Below, piece by piece: positions 18,968 through 28,114 of a stretch of DNA of 64,000 bases. Under the pieces are notes generated by a model that was given only the letters and a program-made list of their open reading frames with translations, ran no database searches and was not told the origin of the DNA. Numbering within the stretch: position 1 is the first letter of the stretch; each line of letters opens with the position of its first letter. The DNA comes from Caballeronia sp. BR00000012568055. GTDB lineage: Bacteria; Pseudomonadota; Gammaproteobacteria; Burkholderiales; Burkholderiaceae. The translations under genes and the position numbers were made by a program. Location: NCBI RefSeq assembly GCF_029439455.1, contig NZ_JAQFVG010000358.1:140076-204075 (forward strand), read 5' to 3'.

Positions 18968-20575
18968 ATGGAAATTTTGGGTAAGGATGCTATGAAAACA
19001 ATCAAGCGAGCCCTCTCGGGCGTGCTGGCGGCGGGCGCAATGCTCAACGCCGGTGTCGCCCTTGCGGCCAGTGACGTTCCTGGCGGTCCCGCTGTCAACG
19101 AGATCAACTTCCAGCCGCCCGTGACGAAGATCGCCGAGGAGCTCTACGGCCTCCATATCTTCATGCTCATCATCTGTACCGTCATTTTCCTGGGCGTGTT
19201 CGGGGTGATGTTCTATTCGCTGGTCAAGCATCGCAAGTCGAAGGGTTTCAAGCCCGCCAATTTCCATGAGAGCACCACGGTCGAAATCATCTGGACGATC
19301 GTGCCGTTCATCATCGTCATTCTGATGGCGCTGCCGGCCACGCGCGCCGTGGTCGCCATGAAGGACACCAGCAACGCCGATCTCACCGTGAAGGTCACGG
19401 GTTATCAGTGGAAGTGGGGCTACGACTACGTGAAGGGTCCGGGCGAAGGCATCAACTTTCTCTCGACGCTGACCACGCCGCGTAGCGAAACCAACGGCCA
19501 GAAGCCGATCTCCGAGTTGTATCTGCAGGAAGTGGACAACCCGCTGGTCGTGCCGGTCGACAAGAAGGTTCGCATCATAACCACCGCGAACGACGTCGTG
19601 CACTCGTGGTACGTGCCCGCGTTCGGCGTGAAGCAGGATGCGATTCCCGGCTTCGTGCGCGACACGTGGTTCAAGGCGGAGAAGGTCGGGACGTATCGCG
19701 GCTTCTGTACGGAACTGTGCGGCAAGGAGCACGCGTACATGCCGGTCGTCGTCGAAGTCTTGTCCGCCGATGACTACGCGAAGTGGGTCGATGCCCAGAA
19801 GCAGAAAATGGCGGCATCGACGGACGATCCGCTCAAGACTTACACCATGCCCGAACTGATGGCGCGCGGCGAGAAGGTCTACAACTCGAATTGCGCGGTC
19901 TGCCACCAGCCGACCGGCAAGGGCGGTGGCCCGTTCCCGGCTATCGACGGTTCGAAGATCGCGAGCGGTTCCATCGCCGATCACCTGAGCCTCGTGCTGC
20001 ACGGCAAGGGCGCAATGCCCGCGTGGCAAGGCGTGCTGAACGATGTCGAGATCGCGTCTGTCGTGACGTTCGAGCGCAATCACTGGAGCAACCACACGGG
20101 CGACATGCTTCAGCCGAAGCAAGTCATCGATGCTCGCGCCGGAAAGATGCCGGCAGGCGGCGCGCCTGCGGGCGCGGCGGCGGAAGCGCCTGCATCGGCT
20201 CCGGCTGCCGAAGCCAGTGCGCCGGCAGCGGCAGCATCGGCTCCGGCAGCGGCCGAAGCAACGCTGCCCGCCAGCGTCTACTTCGAAACAGGCAAAGACG
20301 CCATGCCCGCCGATGCCAACACCGCAGTTCAAGCCGCAGCCGCATATGTGAAAGCCCACCCGGACGCGAAACTCGCGCTGTCGGGCTTCACAGATGCGAC
20401 CGGCAACGCCGACCTGAACGCCGATCTCGCCAAGCGCCGCGCGCAAGCCGTGCGCGACGCGCTGAAGGCAGCAGGCGTTCCGGAAGACCATATCGTGCTG
20501 AAGAAGCCCGAGTCCGTCACGGGCGGCACGGATGCGAAGGAAGCACGCCGCGTCGAAATCAGTCCGGCTGCTTGA
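18968..20575 (+). CDS. ctaC: Cytochrome c oxidase subunit II fused to cytochrome c and an OmpA-like domain
   Basis: A 535-residue subunit II (shorter if the ATG at 18992, which also has an upstream AAGGA, is used). Domain order: signal peptide to about 34; two membrane helices (about 60-85 and 105-128); the CuA cupredoxin with ligands His212, Cys247, Glu249, Cys251, His255 and Met258; a cytochrome c domain with CAVCH at 309-313 and likely axial Met350; an Ala/Pro linker (396-433); and an OmpA-like domain (434-535) with the family TD..G...N..L...RA..V...L pattern. Electrons pass from heme c to CuA and then to subunit I. The OmpA-like tail suggests peptidoglycan binding by the oxidase in the periplasm; this last point is inference. 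Confidence 0.94.
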   Translation: MEILGKDAMKTIKRALSGVLAAGAMLNAGVALAASDVPGGPAVNEINFQPPVTKIAEELYGLHIFMLIICTVIFLGVFGVMFYSLVKHRKSKGFKPANFHESTTVEIIWTIVPFIIVILMALPATRAVVAMKDTSNADLTVKVTGYQWKWGYDYVKGPGEGINFLSTLTTPRSETNGQKPISELYLQEVDNPLVVPVDKKVRIITTANDVVHSWYVPAFGVKQDAIPGFVRDTWFKAEKVGTYRGFCTELCGKEHAYMPVVVEVLSADDYAKWVDAQKQKMAASTDDPLKTYTMPELMARGEKVYNSNCAVCHQPTGKGGGPFPAIDGSKIASGSIADHLSLVLHGKGAMPAWQGVLNDVEIASVVTFERNHWSNHTGDMLQPKQVIDARAGKMPAGGAPAGAAAEAPASAPAAEASAPAAAASAPAAAEATLPASVYFETGKDAMPADANTAVQAAAAYVKAHPDAKLALSGFTDATGNADLNADLAKRRAQAVRDALKAAGVPEDHIVLKKPESVTGGTDAKEARRVEISPAA

Positions 20576-20673
20576 CATGACTCACCCGCGCTCTTCATTC
20601 GCTGATATCGGGCAACTGAAGAGCAGGGTGGGAAAGCCAAGTGCCTCGAGTATTGCTTTAGGAGATCATTGTC

Positions 20674-22287
20674 ATGTCTAGCATCGGACACGATGTACAC
20701 GCGGGTCACGACCACGCGCACGACGACCACGCGCACGAGTTGCCGACAGGTTGGCGCCGGTGGCTGTTCGCCACCAACCACAAGGACATCGGTACGCTGT
20801 ACCTGTTGTTCTCGTTCATCATGTTCCTGTCCGGCGGCGTCATGGCGCTGGGCATTCGCGCCGAGTTGTTCGAGCCGGGTCTGCAGATCATGCGCCCCGA
20901 GTTCTTTAATCAGCTCACCACCATGCACGGCCTGATCATGGTGTTCGGCGCGATCATGCCGGCCTTCGTCGGCTTCGCGAACTGGATGGTGCCGCTGCAG
21001 GTCGGCGCATCGGACATGGCGTTCGCGCGCATGAACAACTTCAGCTTCTGGCTGCTGCCGGTGGCGGCGTGTCTGCTGGTCGGCTCGTTCTTCGTGCCGG
21101 GCGGCGCGACGGCTGCGGGCTGGACGCTCTACGCACCGCTTTCCACGCAGATGGGCCCGGGCATGGACTTCGCGATTTTCGCGGTCCACTTGATGGGTGC
21201 ATCGTCGATCATGGGCGGTATCAATATCGTCGTGACGATTCTGAACATGCGCGCGCCCGGCATGACGCTGATGAAGATGCCGATGTTCGCGTGGACGTGG
21301 CTAATCACCGCGTACCTGCTGATCGCCGTGATGCCGGTTCTGGCAGGCGCGATCACCATGGTGCTGTTCGATCGCCACTTCGGCACGTCGTTCTTCAACG
21401 CAGCGGGCGGCGGCGATCCGGTCATGTACCAGCATATCTTCTGGTTCTTCGGTCACCCCGAGGTGTACATCATGATCTTGCCGGCGTTCGGGATCGTGTC
21501 GCAGGTGATTCCGGCGTTCTCGCGCAAGCCGCTGTTCGGCTATAGCTCGATGGTGTACGCAACCGCATCGATCGCGATTCTCTCGTTCATGGTGTGGGCG
21601 CACCACATGTTCGCGACCGGCATGCCGGTGACGGGCCAGCTGTTCTTCATGTACGCGACCATGCTGATCGCGGTGCCGACGGGCGTGAAGGTGTTCAACT
21701 GGGTGGCCACGATGTGGCGCGGCGCGATCAGCTTCGAAACGCCGATGCTGTTCGCCATCGGCTTCCTGTTCGTGTTTACGATGGGCGGCTTCACCGGCCT
21801 GATCCTTTCGATGGCCCCGCTCGATATCCAGATGCACGGCACTTATTACGTGGTGGCGCACTTCCACTACGTGCTGGTGGCGGGTTCGCTGTTCGCGCTG
21901 TTCTCCGGGTGGTACTACTGGGCGCCGAAGTGGACCGGCTGGATGTACAACGAAATGCGCGGGAAGATTCACTTCTGGGCGTCGATGATCTTCTTCAACA
22001 TCACGTTCTTCCCGATGCACTTCCTGGGTCTCGCAGGCATGCCGCGTCGTTATGCGGACTACCCGGCGCAGTTCACGGACTTCAACCAGATCGCGACCAT
22101 CGGCGCGTTCGGTTTTGGTCTGGCGCAGGTGTACTTCCTGTTCGCGGTGGCGCTGCCGACGTATCGCGGTGGCGGCGAGCTTGAGAAGGCGAGCGACAAG
22201 CCGTGGGATGGCGCAGAAGGTCTCGAATGGACCGTGCCGAGCCCGGCGCCGTTCCATACCTTCGAAAATCCGCCGACGGTTGAGTAA
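20674..22287 (+). CDS. ctaD: Cytochrome c oxidase subunit I (aa3 type)
   Basis: A 537-residue, twelve-helix heme-copper oxidase subunit carrying heme a and the a3-CuB site. Visible landmarks are the HGLIMVFGAIMPAF helix, HPEVYIMILPAFG with the CuB histidine and cross-linked tyrosine, the HHMF pair, and YYVVAHFHYVL with the two heme histidines. The histidine-rich start (HDVHAGHDHAHDDHAHE) is longer than in E. coli-type oxidases. A TTAGGAG ribosome binding site precedes the ATG. It reduces O2 to water and pumps protons. Confidence 0.97.
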   Translation: MSSIGHDVHAGHDHAHDDHAHELPTGWRRWLFATNHKDIGTLYLLFSFIMFLSGGVMALGIRAELFEPGLQIMRPEFFNQLTTMHGLIMVFGAIMPAFVGFANWMVPLQVGASDMAFARMNNFSFWLLPVAACLLVGSFFVPGGATAAGWTLYAPLSTQMGPGMDFAIFAVHLMGASSIMGGINIVVTILNMRAPGMTLMKMPMFAWTWLITAYLLIAVMPVLAGAITMVLFDRHFGTSFFNAAGGGDPVMYQHIFWFFGHPEVYIMILPAFGIVSQVIPAFSRKPLFGYSSMVYATASIAILSFMVWAHHMFATGMPVTGQLFFMYATMLIAVPTGVKVFNWVATMWRGAISFETPMLFAIGFLFVFTMGGFTGLILSMAPLDIQMHGTYYVVAHFHYVLVAGSLFALFSGWYYWAPKWTGWMYNEMRGKIHFWASMIFFNITFFPMHFLGLAGMPRRYADYPAQFTDFNQIATIGAFGFGLAQVYFLFAVALPTYRGGGELEKASDKPWDGAEGLEWTVPSPAPFHTFENPPTVE

Positions 22288-22344
22288 TTGTTGATATCGC
22301 GGGGCGTTTCACTCGAAATGCCCCGCGAATGAAAAGCAGAAAGA

Positions 22345-22485
22345 ATGGCCCCGAATCCACCAAAAAGACGCACGCCCGACGAAATCCGCGCGGGCAACAA
22401 GCGGCTCGGAATCGTCATGATGTTGATTGCCGCCGTTTTCTTTGTGGGTATCGTCGTCAGGCAATACCTGTTGTCGAGAGGTTAA
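22345..22485 (+). CDS. Small single-helix cytochrome oxidase assembly protein
   Basis: A 46-residue open reading frame, ATG to TAA, between ctaD and ctaG. It has a basic Pro/Arg-rich N-terminus (MAPNPPKRRTPDEIRAGNKR), then one membrane helix (about residues 22-44) and a short RG end. Proteins of this size, position and layout are annotated in Burkholderia relatives as cytochrome oxidase small assembly proteins. It ends three bases before the ctaG GTG start, and the ctaG ribosome binding site lies inside its last codons, which suggests translational coupling. The length is easily missed by gene callers with a minimum size filter. Confidence 0.8.
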   Translation: MAPNPPKRRTPDEIRAGNKRLGIVMMLIAAVFFVGIVVRQYLLSRG

Positions 22486-22487
22486 AC

Positions 22488-23060
22488 GTGTCGACTCAGC
22501 AGGAAGAAACACATATCGACCGCAGCTTCAACCGGTCGATGCTCATGAAGCTCTTCGTCGTCGCGCTGATGATGTTCGGCTTCGGCTTTGCACTGGTGCC
22601 GATGTATCGCGCGATCTGTTCGATTACCGGCGTCAACAATCTGGTGCAGAAGGATATCGGCGCGAAAGAGGCGAAGAACACGCAAGTGGACATGAGCCGC
22701 ACGATTTCCGTCGAATTCGATGCAAACGCGCGCGGTGCGCTGGAGTTCAAGCCGGAGCAGTCGAATCTCGATCTTCACCCCGGTGAAGTGATGACGGTGA
22801 TGTACCAGGTGACCAACGATCAGAACCGCACGGTGAAGGCGCAGGCCATCCCGAGTTACGCGCCGAAGCAGGCCACCGAGTACTTCAAGAAGATCGAATG
22901 CTTTTGCTTTACGCAGCAGACGCTGTTGCCGGGCGAAACGAAGCGCATGCCGGTGGTGTTCGTCGTCGATCCGAAGCTGCCCAAGGATGTGAAGACGATC
23001 ACGCTGTCGTACACGTTCTTCGAACTGGATGCGCCGAAGTCGGTGGCCAAGGGATCGTGA
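22488..23060 (+). CDS. ctaG: Cytochrome c oxidase assembly protein CtaG (COX11)
   Basis: A 190-residue COX11 homologue. One N-terminal membrane helix (about residues 18-40) is followed by the periplasmic immunoglobulin-like copper domain with the copper-binding ECFCFTQQ motif. It delivers copper to the CuB site of subunit I. The GTG start at 22488 gives the expected N-terminus and has a GAGAGG site; the frame is open further upstream only by overlapping the small assembly gene. The DUF2970 gene follows after 14 bases. Confidence 0.94.
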   Translation: MSTQQEETHIDRSFNRSMLMKLFVVALMMFGFGFALVPMYRAICSITGVNNLVQKDIGAKEAKNTQVDMSRTISVEFDANARGALEFKPEQSNLDLHPGEVMTVMYQVTNDQNRTVKAQAIPSYAPKQATEYFKKIECFCFTQQTLLPGETKRMPVVFVVDPKLPKDVKTITLSYTFFELDAPKSVAKGS

Positions 23061-23074
23061 GGTTAGAGAGGGAC

Positions 23075-23287
23075 ATGAGCGCCATGAACGCGGAAACACC
23101 GAACAAGGGCGGTTTCCTGAAACTGGTGAAGGCGGTCTTCTGGTCGTTCTTCGGCGTGCGGCGGCGTGCAGATCTCGAAAGCGATGCCGCGCAACTGAAG
23201 CCGCTGCATTTGATCGCGGCCGGCGTGATCGGCGCGGTGCTGTTTATCGCCGTGCTGCTGTTGATCGTGCGCGCGGTGGTGGGATAG
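23075..23287 (+). CDS. DUF2970 small membrane protein
   Basis: A 70-residue protein with an amphipathic N-terminal segment (FLKLVKAVFWSFFGVRRRADLE) and one C-terminal membrane helix (about residues 45-69). The pattern matches DUF2970 proteins encoded in betaproteobacterial oxidase operons, function unknown to me. A GAGAGGG ribosome binding site fixes the ATG at 23075. It sits between ctaG and ctaE, so a role in oxidase assembly is a reasonable inference. Confidence 0.85.
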   Translation: MSAMNAETPNKGGFLKLVKAVFWSFFGVRRRADLESDAAQLKPLHLIAAGVIGAVLFIAVLLLIVRAVVG

Positions 23288-23361
23288 ACGGATCGCCGTG
23301 ACGTTCACTGAACGGCGAGATAAGAAAACTCAAGTAACTGGATCGAAGTGGAGAATCAACA

Positions 23362-24219
23362 ATGAGCGGTCAAAACGAGAGCCCGTATTACTTCGTGCCG
23401 CATCCGTCGCGGCATCCGGTCATGGCTGCGGCCGGCCTGCTGCTGGCGATGGCGTCGCTGGCGTCGTGGGTGAACGGACATACGTGGGGGCCGTTCGGTA
23501 CGCTGATCGGCGTGCTGTTCCTGCTGTTCGTGCTGTGGCACTGGTTCGGCGACGCGATTTCCGAGTCCGAAGGCGGCATGTATGGCAAGCGCGTGGACGT
23601 GTCGTATCGGTGGAGCATGAGCTGGTTCATCTTCTCCGAAGTGATGTTCTTCGCGGCATTCTTCGGCGCGCTGTTCTATGCGCGTCAGATCGCGCTGCAC
23701 GAACTCGGCAGCCTCGATTACAAGCTGATTTGGCCGGACTTCTCCGCCGTGTGGCCGAACAACGGTCCCGCCGCGCTGGTCCCGCATTTCCGCGCGATGG
23801 TGCCGTGGCCTCTGCCGACTATCAATACGGCGCTGCTGCTGTCCTCGGGCGTAACGCTGACGATTTCGCACCATGCGCTGCGTGAAAACCATCGTCACAA
23901 AGCGATCATCTGGCTGGCGGCTACCGTGCTGCTCGGTCTGATCTTCTTGTTCTGCCAAGGGTACGAGTACTTCCACGCCTACAACGAACTGAACCTCACG
24001 CTGTCGTCGGGCGTGTACGGCTCGACGTTCTTCCTGCTGACCGGCTTCCACGGTTTCCACGTGTTCCTCGGCGGCACGATGCTGACCGTCGTGCTGGTCC
24101 GGATGATTCGCGGTCACTTCACGGCGGACCATCACTTCGCGTTCGAAGGCGCGGCCTGGTACTGGCACTTTGTCGACGTCGTGTGGCTCGGGCTGTACGT
24201 CGTCGTCTACTGGCTGTAA
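23362..24219 (+). CDS. ctaE: Cytochrome c oxidase subunit III
   Basis: A 285-residue subunit III with seven predicted membrane helices. Diagnostic blocks are FIFSEVMFFAAFFGALFYAR, the GFHGFHVFLGG pair and the C-terminal AAWYWHFVDVVWLGLYVVVYWL-type ending. It stabilises proton pumping by subunit I. A GGAG ribosome binding site precedes the ATG. A bidirectional hairpin terminator follows before the convergent small membrane gene. Confidence 0.96.
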   Translation: MSGQNESPYYFVPHPSRHPVMAAAGLLLAMASLASWVNGHTWGPFGTLIGVLFLLFVLWHWFGDAISESEGGMYGKRVDVSYRWSMSWFIFSEVMFFAAFFGALFYARQIALHELGSLDYKLIWPDFSAVWPNNGPAALVPHFRAMVPWPLPTINTALLLSSGVTLTISHHALRENHRHKAIIWLAATVLLGLIFLFCQGYEYFHAYNELNLTLSSGVYGSTFFLLTGFHGFHVFLGGTMLTVVLVRMIRGHFTADHHFAFEGAAWYWHFVDVVWLGLYVVVYWL

Positions 24220-24241
24220 GTCATACGCGCGCTGAGCGCAA

Positions 24242-24274
24242 AAACGCCGCCCTGATGTTGCCCGGGCGGCGTTT
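24242..24274. terminator. Hairpin between ctaE and the convergent DUF2909 gene
   Basis: AAACGCCGCCC pairs with GGGCGGCGTTT around an 11-base loop, followed by GCTTTT on the plus strand. It probably ends the oxidase structural operon. Confidence 0.75.
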
Positions 24275-24363
24275 GCTTTTGCAGAATCGGCGGCGGTAAG
24301 AACTGCCGCGACAATAGGCGGCGGGGCCGAACCTTTGTTCCGCGTTATCGTCGTAATCGGGGC

Positions 24364-24573
24364 TTATCGACCAATGGGAATGCCGCTGGTCTGAATCCAG
24401 CCCATCCAGTGCGCGAACAGGATGAACAGGAACAGCGAGATCGATAGTCCGACGCGCATGGCGAGCGACCAGACCATCCGCTTGGTCTTGCCTTTGTCGG
24501 TCATCATGAAATACAGCGCCGACGCAAGACTGCTGAGGATGAGGATGAAAGCGATAGCAACGAAGATGTGCAT
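24364..24573 (-). CDS. DUF2909 twin-transmembrane protein
   Basis: A 69-residue protein with two membrane helices (about residues 2-24 and 35-55) separated by a positively charged loop (MMTDKGKTKRMVW). It resembles the DUF2909 twin transmembrane proteins found opposite SURF1 in oxidase clusters. It is transcribed against the cluster, between ctaE and SURF1. Function is unknown to me; the conserved position suggests a link to oxidase assembly. Confidence 0.82.
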   Translation of the reverse strand: MHIFVAIAFILILSSLASALYFMMTDKGKTKRMVWSLAMRVGLSISLFLFILFAHWMGWIQTSGIPIGR

Positions 24574-24674
24574 GAAACCAGCCAGCGTGTTCGCTCAGGA
24601 ATGACCGTGAGCAGTTTTGAATTGAGTCATCTCATTATCTCACTCGATGCAACCGCCCGTACGGAGCGGCCGTC

Positions 24675-25394
24675 GTGAAGATCCGCCTTCTGCCGACGCT
24701 GCTGATTCTGATCGTCGTCGCGGTGACGGTGCGCTTGGGCTTCTGGCAGCGCGACCGAGCGCATCAGAAAGAAGCGCTGAACGCGCAGATCACGGCTTTC
24801 GAGAACGCGCCCGCGCAGCGTGTGAGCGCGAACCCGCTGCCGCTTAAGTCGATCGAATTCCATCGCGTGGAGGCGCGAGGCGAGCTTATGCCGGAACGCG
24901 TGGTGTATCTCGATAATCGTCCGTATAACGATCAGCCGGGCTTTTATGTCGTGATGCCGCTTAAACTCGAAGGCGGCGGTTATGTGCTGGTGAATCGCGG
25001 ATGGCTGCCGCGCAATCTCGCGGATCGCACGGGCATCGAGCCTTATGCAACGCCGAAAGGTATCGTCGATGTGCAGGGCATCGCGCGTGCCAATCCGTCG
25101 CAGGCGTTCGAATTGGGGCACGGGGGATCGGCGGCGCATCAGGAAATTCGGCAGAACCTCGACGTCGCGGCTTACGCGCGCGAAACCGGCCTCGCGTTCC
25201 AGCCTTTCGTGATTCAGCAGACCAACGATACCGGCGACAAACTTGTGCGCGACTGGCCCGCGCCGACGCTCGGCGTCGAACGTAATTACGGCTACATGTT
25301 TCAGTGGTGGGGCATGGCTGCGGCGGCGATCGGCTTCGGCCTGTATGCTGCGCGCCGCGCCGCGAAGAAAGGCGAAGCCGCGTCACATGCCTAG
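24675..25394 (+). CDS. SURF1 family oxidase assembly protein
   Basis: A 239-residue SURF1 homologue with an N-terminal helix, a periplasmic domain and a C-terminal helix (about residues 212-228). The LGFWQRDRAHQKEAL and VLVNRGWLPRN blocks and the NYGYMFQWW segment before the last helix are family signatures. It helps insert heme a into subunit I. The start is GTG at 24675. The next gene overlaps or closely follows its end. Confidence 0.92.
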   Translation: MKIRLLPTLLILIVVAVTVRLGFWQRDRAHQKEALNAQITAFENAPAQRVSANPLPLKSIEFHRVEARGELMPERVVYLDNRPYNDQPGFYVVMPLKLEGGGYVLVNRGWLPRNLADRTGIEPYATPKGIVDVQGIARANPSQAFELGHGGSAAHQEIRQNLDVAAYARETGLAFQPFVIQQTNDTGDKLVRDWPAPTLGVERNYGYMFQWWGMAAAAIGFGLYAARRAAKKGEAASHA

Positions 25395-25419
25395 AAAACG
25401 ACGCCCAGAGAACGAATTC

Positions 25420-26061
25420 ATGCAAACTCAGCAACCCGCCGCGCCGCGCGGCAATCGACGTAATTCGAAACCCGGCTCGTGGACCAGCGGACGCTGGATG
25501 CTCGTGCTGCTCGCGCTCGTGTGTGCAGCGCCGGTGATTGCATCGTATTTGATGTATTACGTGTTCAAGCCCGCGGGCGGCACGTCCAGCTATGGCACGC
25601 TGATCGACCCGCAACGGCCGATTCCCGCGCAACTCGTCGTCACGGATGAGAAAGGGCAGAGCATTCCGCTCAAGTCGCTCGAAGGCAAATGGCTGATGGT
25701 CACCGTCAACGGCAGCGACTGCGACGAGCAATGCGTGACGCGCCTGTACTTCATGCGCCAGGTGCGCGTGCTGCAATCGGGCGAGCGTGAGCGCGTGGTC
25801 AACGTCTGGCTGCGTACGGACGATAAACCCGTGTCGGACGTGATCGAGAAAGCGTATCCGCAGCCGGACACGCGCAAGCTCGTCGCGGATCCGAAAGCCA
25901 TCGCGTCGTGGCTTCCGGTCGATGACGGCACGAAACTCACGGATCACATCTTTCTCGTCGATCCGAATGGCAATTTGATGATGCGCTTCCCTAAGAATCC
26001 CGATCCCAAAAAGATCAACGCGGATGTGGCGAAGCTGCTGAAGTGGTCGCGCATCGGCTGA
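25420..26061 (+). CDS. Membrane-anchored Sco/thioredoxin-fold-like protein of the oxidase cluster
   Basis: A 213-residue protein with one N-terminal membrane helix (about residues 26-47) and a periplasmic domain. GSDCDEQCVTRLYFMRQVR holds a CxxxC pair in the position of the Sco copper motif, and HIFLVDPNGNLMMRFP resembles the C-terminal Sco/thioredoxin strand with its histidine. It looks like a divergent Sco-type copper or redox factor; a true Sco is encoded at the end of the cluster. I chose the ATG at 25420, but the ATG at 25387, overlapping SURF1, is also open. Confidence 0.75.
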   Translation: MQTQQPAAPRGNRRNSKPGSWTSGRWMLVLLALVCAAPVIASYLMYYVFKPAGGTSSYGTLIDPQRPIPAQLVVTDEKGQSIPLKSLEGKWLMVTVNGSDCDEQCVTRLYFMRQVRVLQSGERERVVNVWLRTDDKPVSDVIEKAYPQPDTRKLVADPKAIASWLPVDDGTKLTDHIFLVDPNGNLMMRFPKNPDPKKINADVAKLLKWSRIG

Positions 26062-26086
26062 AATCCAGGTTCAAGGTAGAAGAAAC

Positions 26087-27196
26087 ATGTTTTTGATTCA
26101 ACTCGGGCTGATCGGCATTTGCATTGCGCTGCTGCCGCTCTCCTACGTCTGGGCGAAAGCCGATGACGGCAAATTCCGCAAGCTCGTCTGGCTGACGACC
26201 TTTCTCACGCTCGACCTCATTATGTTCGGCGGCTTCACGCGCCTGACGGATTCCGGCCTCGGCTGTCCCGACTGGCCGGGCTGTTACGGCACGTCGTCGC
26301 CGTTTATCGCGCATGCGCAGATCGCCGCCGCGTATCAGGCGATGCCGACCGGCCCGGTGAGCGTGGCGAAAGCGTGGATCGAAATGCTGCATCGCTATTT
26401 CGCGATGGCGATTGGCGTGCTGATCATCGCGCAGGTGATCATCGCGTGGACGGCGCGCTTCAAGAAGCGTCCGCTGCACGTCTCGCCGTGGTGGCCGACG
26501 GGCATTCTCGCGCTGATCGTGCTGCAAGGCGCGTTCGGCGCGTGGACCGTCACGCTCAAGCTGCAACCGGTCATCGTCACGACGCATCTTTTGCTCGGAC
26601 TCGCGCTGCTCGGCGCACTCGGCTGGCTCGCGGCCCGCATGACGCCGATTCCCTCGCTCGATTCCGCCGCTGCGCGCTGGATGCCCGCCGCCGTGTTCGG
26701 CCTCGTGCTGCTGGTCGTGCAGATTGCGCTCGGCGGCTGGGTCAGCACGAATTACGCGGTGCTTGCCTGCACGGACTTCCCGCTCTGCAATGGCCAGTGG
26801 ATTCCGCCGATGAACTTCGAGCACGGCTTCCACTTGTGGCGCGCGCTCGGCATGACCGGCGACGGCGATGTGATTTCGCAAGACGCGCTGGTCGCGATCC
26901 ACTGGACGCATCGCACGTTCGCGGTCGTGGTGGTGCTTTACATGCTGTGGCTCGCGGCCATGCTGCGGCGCTTCGACTCGCTGCGCAAGCCCGCGAACGG
27001 CGTACTCTTCGTCATTGTGATTCAATTTTTGACAGGTCTTTCCAACATCGTCCTGCAATGGCCGCTGCCGATCGCGGTGGCGCACAATGGCGGGGCCGCG
27101 ATCCTGTTGCTGCTACTCGTTATGCTAAACTTTCGAATCTCCTCCAGCCGTCCCGGCCGCGCCGCAGTTCCTTCGCGCGACGTCGTTTCAGCGTGA
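26087..27196 (+). CDS. ctaA: Heme A synthase CtaA (COX15)
   Basis: A 369-residue, eight-helix membrane enzyme oxidising the C8 methyl of heme O to a formyl group. The GGFTRLTDSGLGCPDWPGCYG block, the first histidine region IEMLHRYFAM and the second IHWTHRTFAV are visible, together with the extracytoplasmic CTDFPLCNG cysteine pair. Twelve bases separate it from ctaB, the enzyme before it in the pathway. Confidence 0.95.
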   Translation: MFLIQLGLIGICIALLPLSYVWAKADDGKFRKLVWLTTFLTLDLIMFGGFTRLTDSGLGCPDWPGCYGTSSPFIAHAQIAAAYQAMPTGPVSVAKAWIEMLHRYFAMAIGVLIIAQVIIAWTARFKKRPLHVSPWWPTGILALIVLQGAFGAWTVTLKLQPVIVTTHLLLGLALLGALGWLAARMTPIPSLDSAAARWMPAAVFGLVLLVVQIALGGWVSTNYAVLACTDFPLCNGQWIPPMNFEHGFHLWRALGMTGDGDVISQDALVAIHWTHRTFAVVVVLYMLWLAAMLRRFDSLRKPANGVLFVIVIQFLTGLSNIVLQWPLPIAVAHNGGAAILLLLLVMLNFRISSSRPGRAAVPSRDVVSA

Positions 27197-27208
27197 CTCC
27201 AATCTCTC

Positions 27209-28114
27209 ATGGATAGCACGACACTCAATTCCCCTCTCGGAAGCCGCGCCGCTCAGTACTGGGCGCTGACCAAGCCGCGCGTCACGCAACTCGCCGTGTT
27301 CTGCGCCGTTATCGGCATGTTCCTGTCCACGCCCGGCATGGTGCCGTGGGACAAACTCATCGGCGGCGCGGTCGGCATCTGGTTGCTGGCGGGCGCGGCG
27401 TTCGCCATCAACTGTCTGGTCGAACAGAAAGTCGATGCCAAAATGCGCCGCACCGCGTGGCGTCCGTCCGCGCGCGGCCAGATTACGCCGACGCAGATTC
27501 TGATCTTCTCGGCCGTGCTCGGCGGGATCGGCATGTGGACGCTTTACACGTTCACGAACGCGCTGACGATGTGGCTGACCATCGCCACCTTCGTTGGCTA
27601 CGCGGTGATCTATACACTGCTGCTCAAGCCTTACACGCCGCAGAACATCGTGATCGGCGGTGCTTCAGGTGCGATGCCGCCTGCGCTCGGCTGGGCCGCC
27701 GTCACCGGCGCAGTTCCCGGCGATGCCTGGATTCTCGTGCTCATCATCTTCGTGTGGACGCCGCCGCATTTCTGGGCGCTGGCGCTGTATCGCCGCAAGG
27801 ATTACGAAAACGCCGGTCTGCCGATGCTGCCTGTCACGCACGGCGAAAAGTACACGCTGCTGAACATCTTCCTGTACACCATCGCGCTGTTCGCGGTCAC
27901 GTTGATGCCGTATATCTCGGGCATGAGCGGCATCGTGTATCTGGTGAGCGCGATTGCGTTGGGCGGCGTGTTTATCGGCTACGCGTGGAAGCTGTATCGC
28001 AATTACTCGGATGAGCTTGCGCGCAGTGCTTTCCGTTATTCGATCGTGTATCTGTCGCTGCTGTTCGTCGCGCTGCTGGTCGATCATTACGTGCGTACGG
28101 TGATTGGCGCATGA
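27209..28114 (+). CDS. ctaB: Protoheme IX farnesyltransferase (heme O synthase)
   Basis: A 301-residue UbiA-family prenyltransferase making heme O from protoheme and farnesyl diphosphate. The first Asp-rich region is represented by [19 protein letters not shown], and [17 protein letters not shown] and the [11 protein letters not shown] segment are diagnostic. About nine membrane helices are predicted. The stop overlaps the sco start (ATGA), so the two are translationally coupled. Confidence 0.96.
   Translation: MDSTTLNSPLGSRAAQYWALTKPRVTQLAVFCAVIGMFLSTPGMVPWDKLIGGAVGIWLLAGAAFAINCLVEQKVDAKMRRTAWRPSARGQITPTQILIFSAVLGGIGMWTLYTFTNALTMWLTIATFVGYAVIYTLLLKPYTPQNIVIGGASGAMPPALGWAAVTGAVPGDAWILVLIIFVWTPPHFWALALYRRKDYENAGLPMLPVTHGEKYTLLNIFLYTIALFAVTLMPYISGMSGIVYLVSAIALGGVFIGYAWKLYRNYSDELARSAFRYSIVYLSLLFVALLVDHYVRTVIGA

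Noticed and set aside
18908-20578. A 556-codon minus-strand frame opposite ctaC
   Set aside because: It spans the whole fused oxidase gene in antisense and shows no domain or ribosome binding site.
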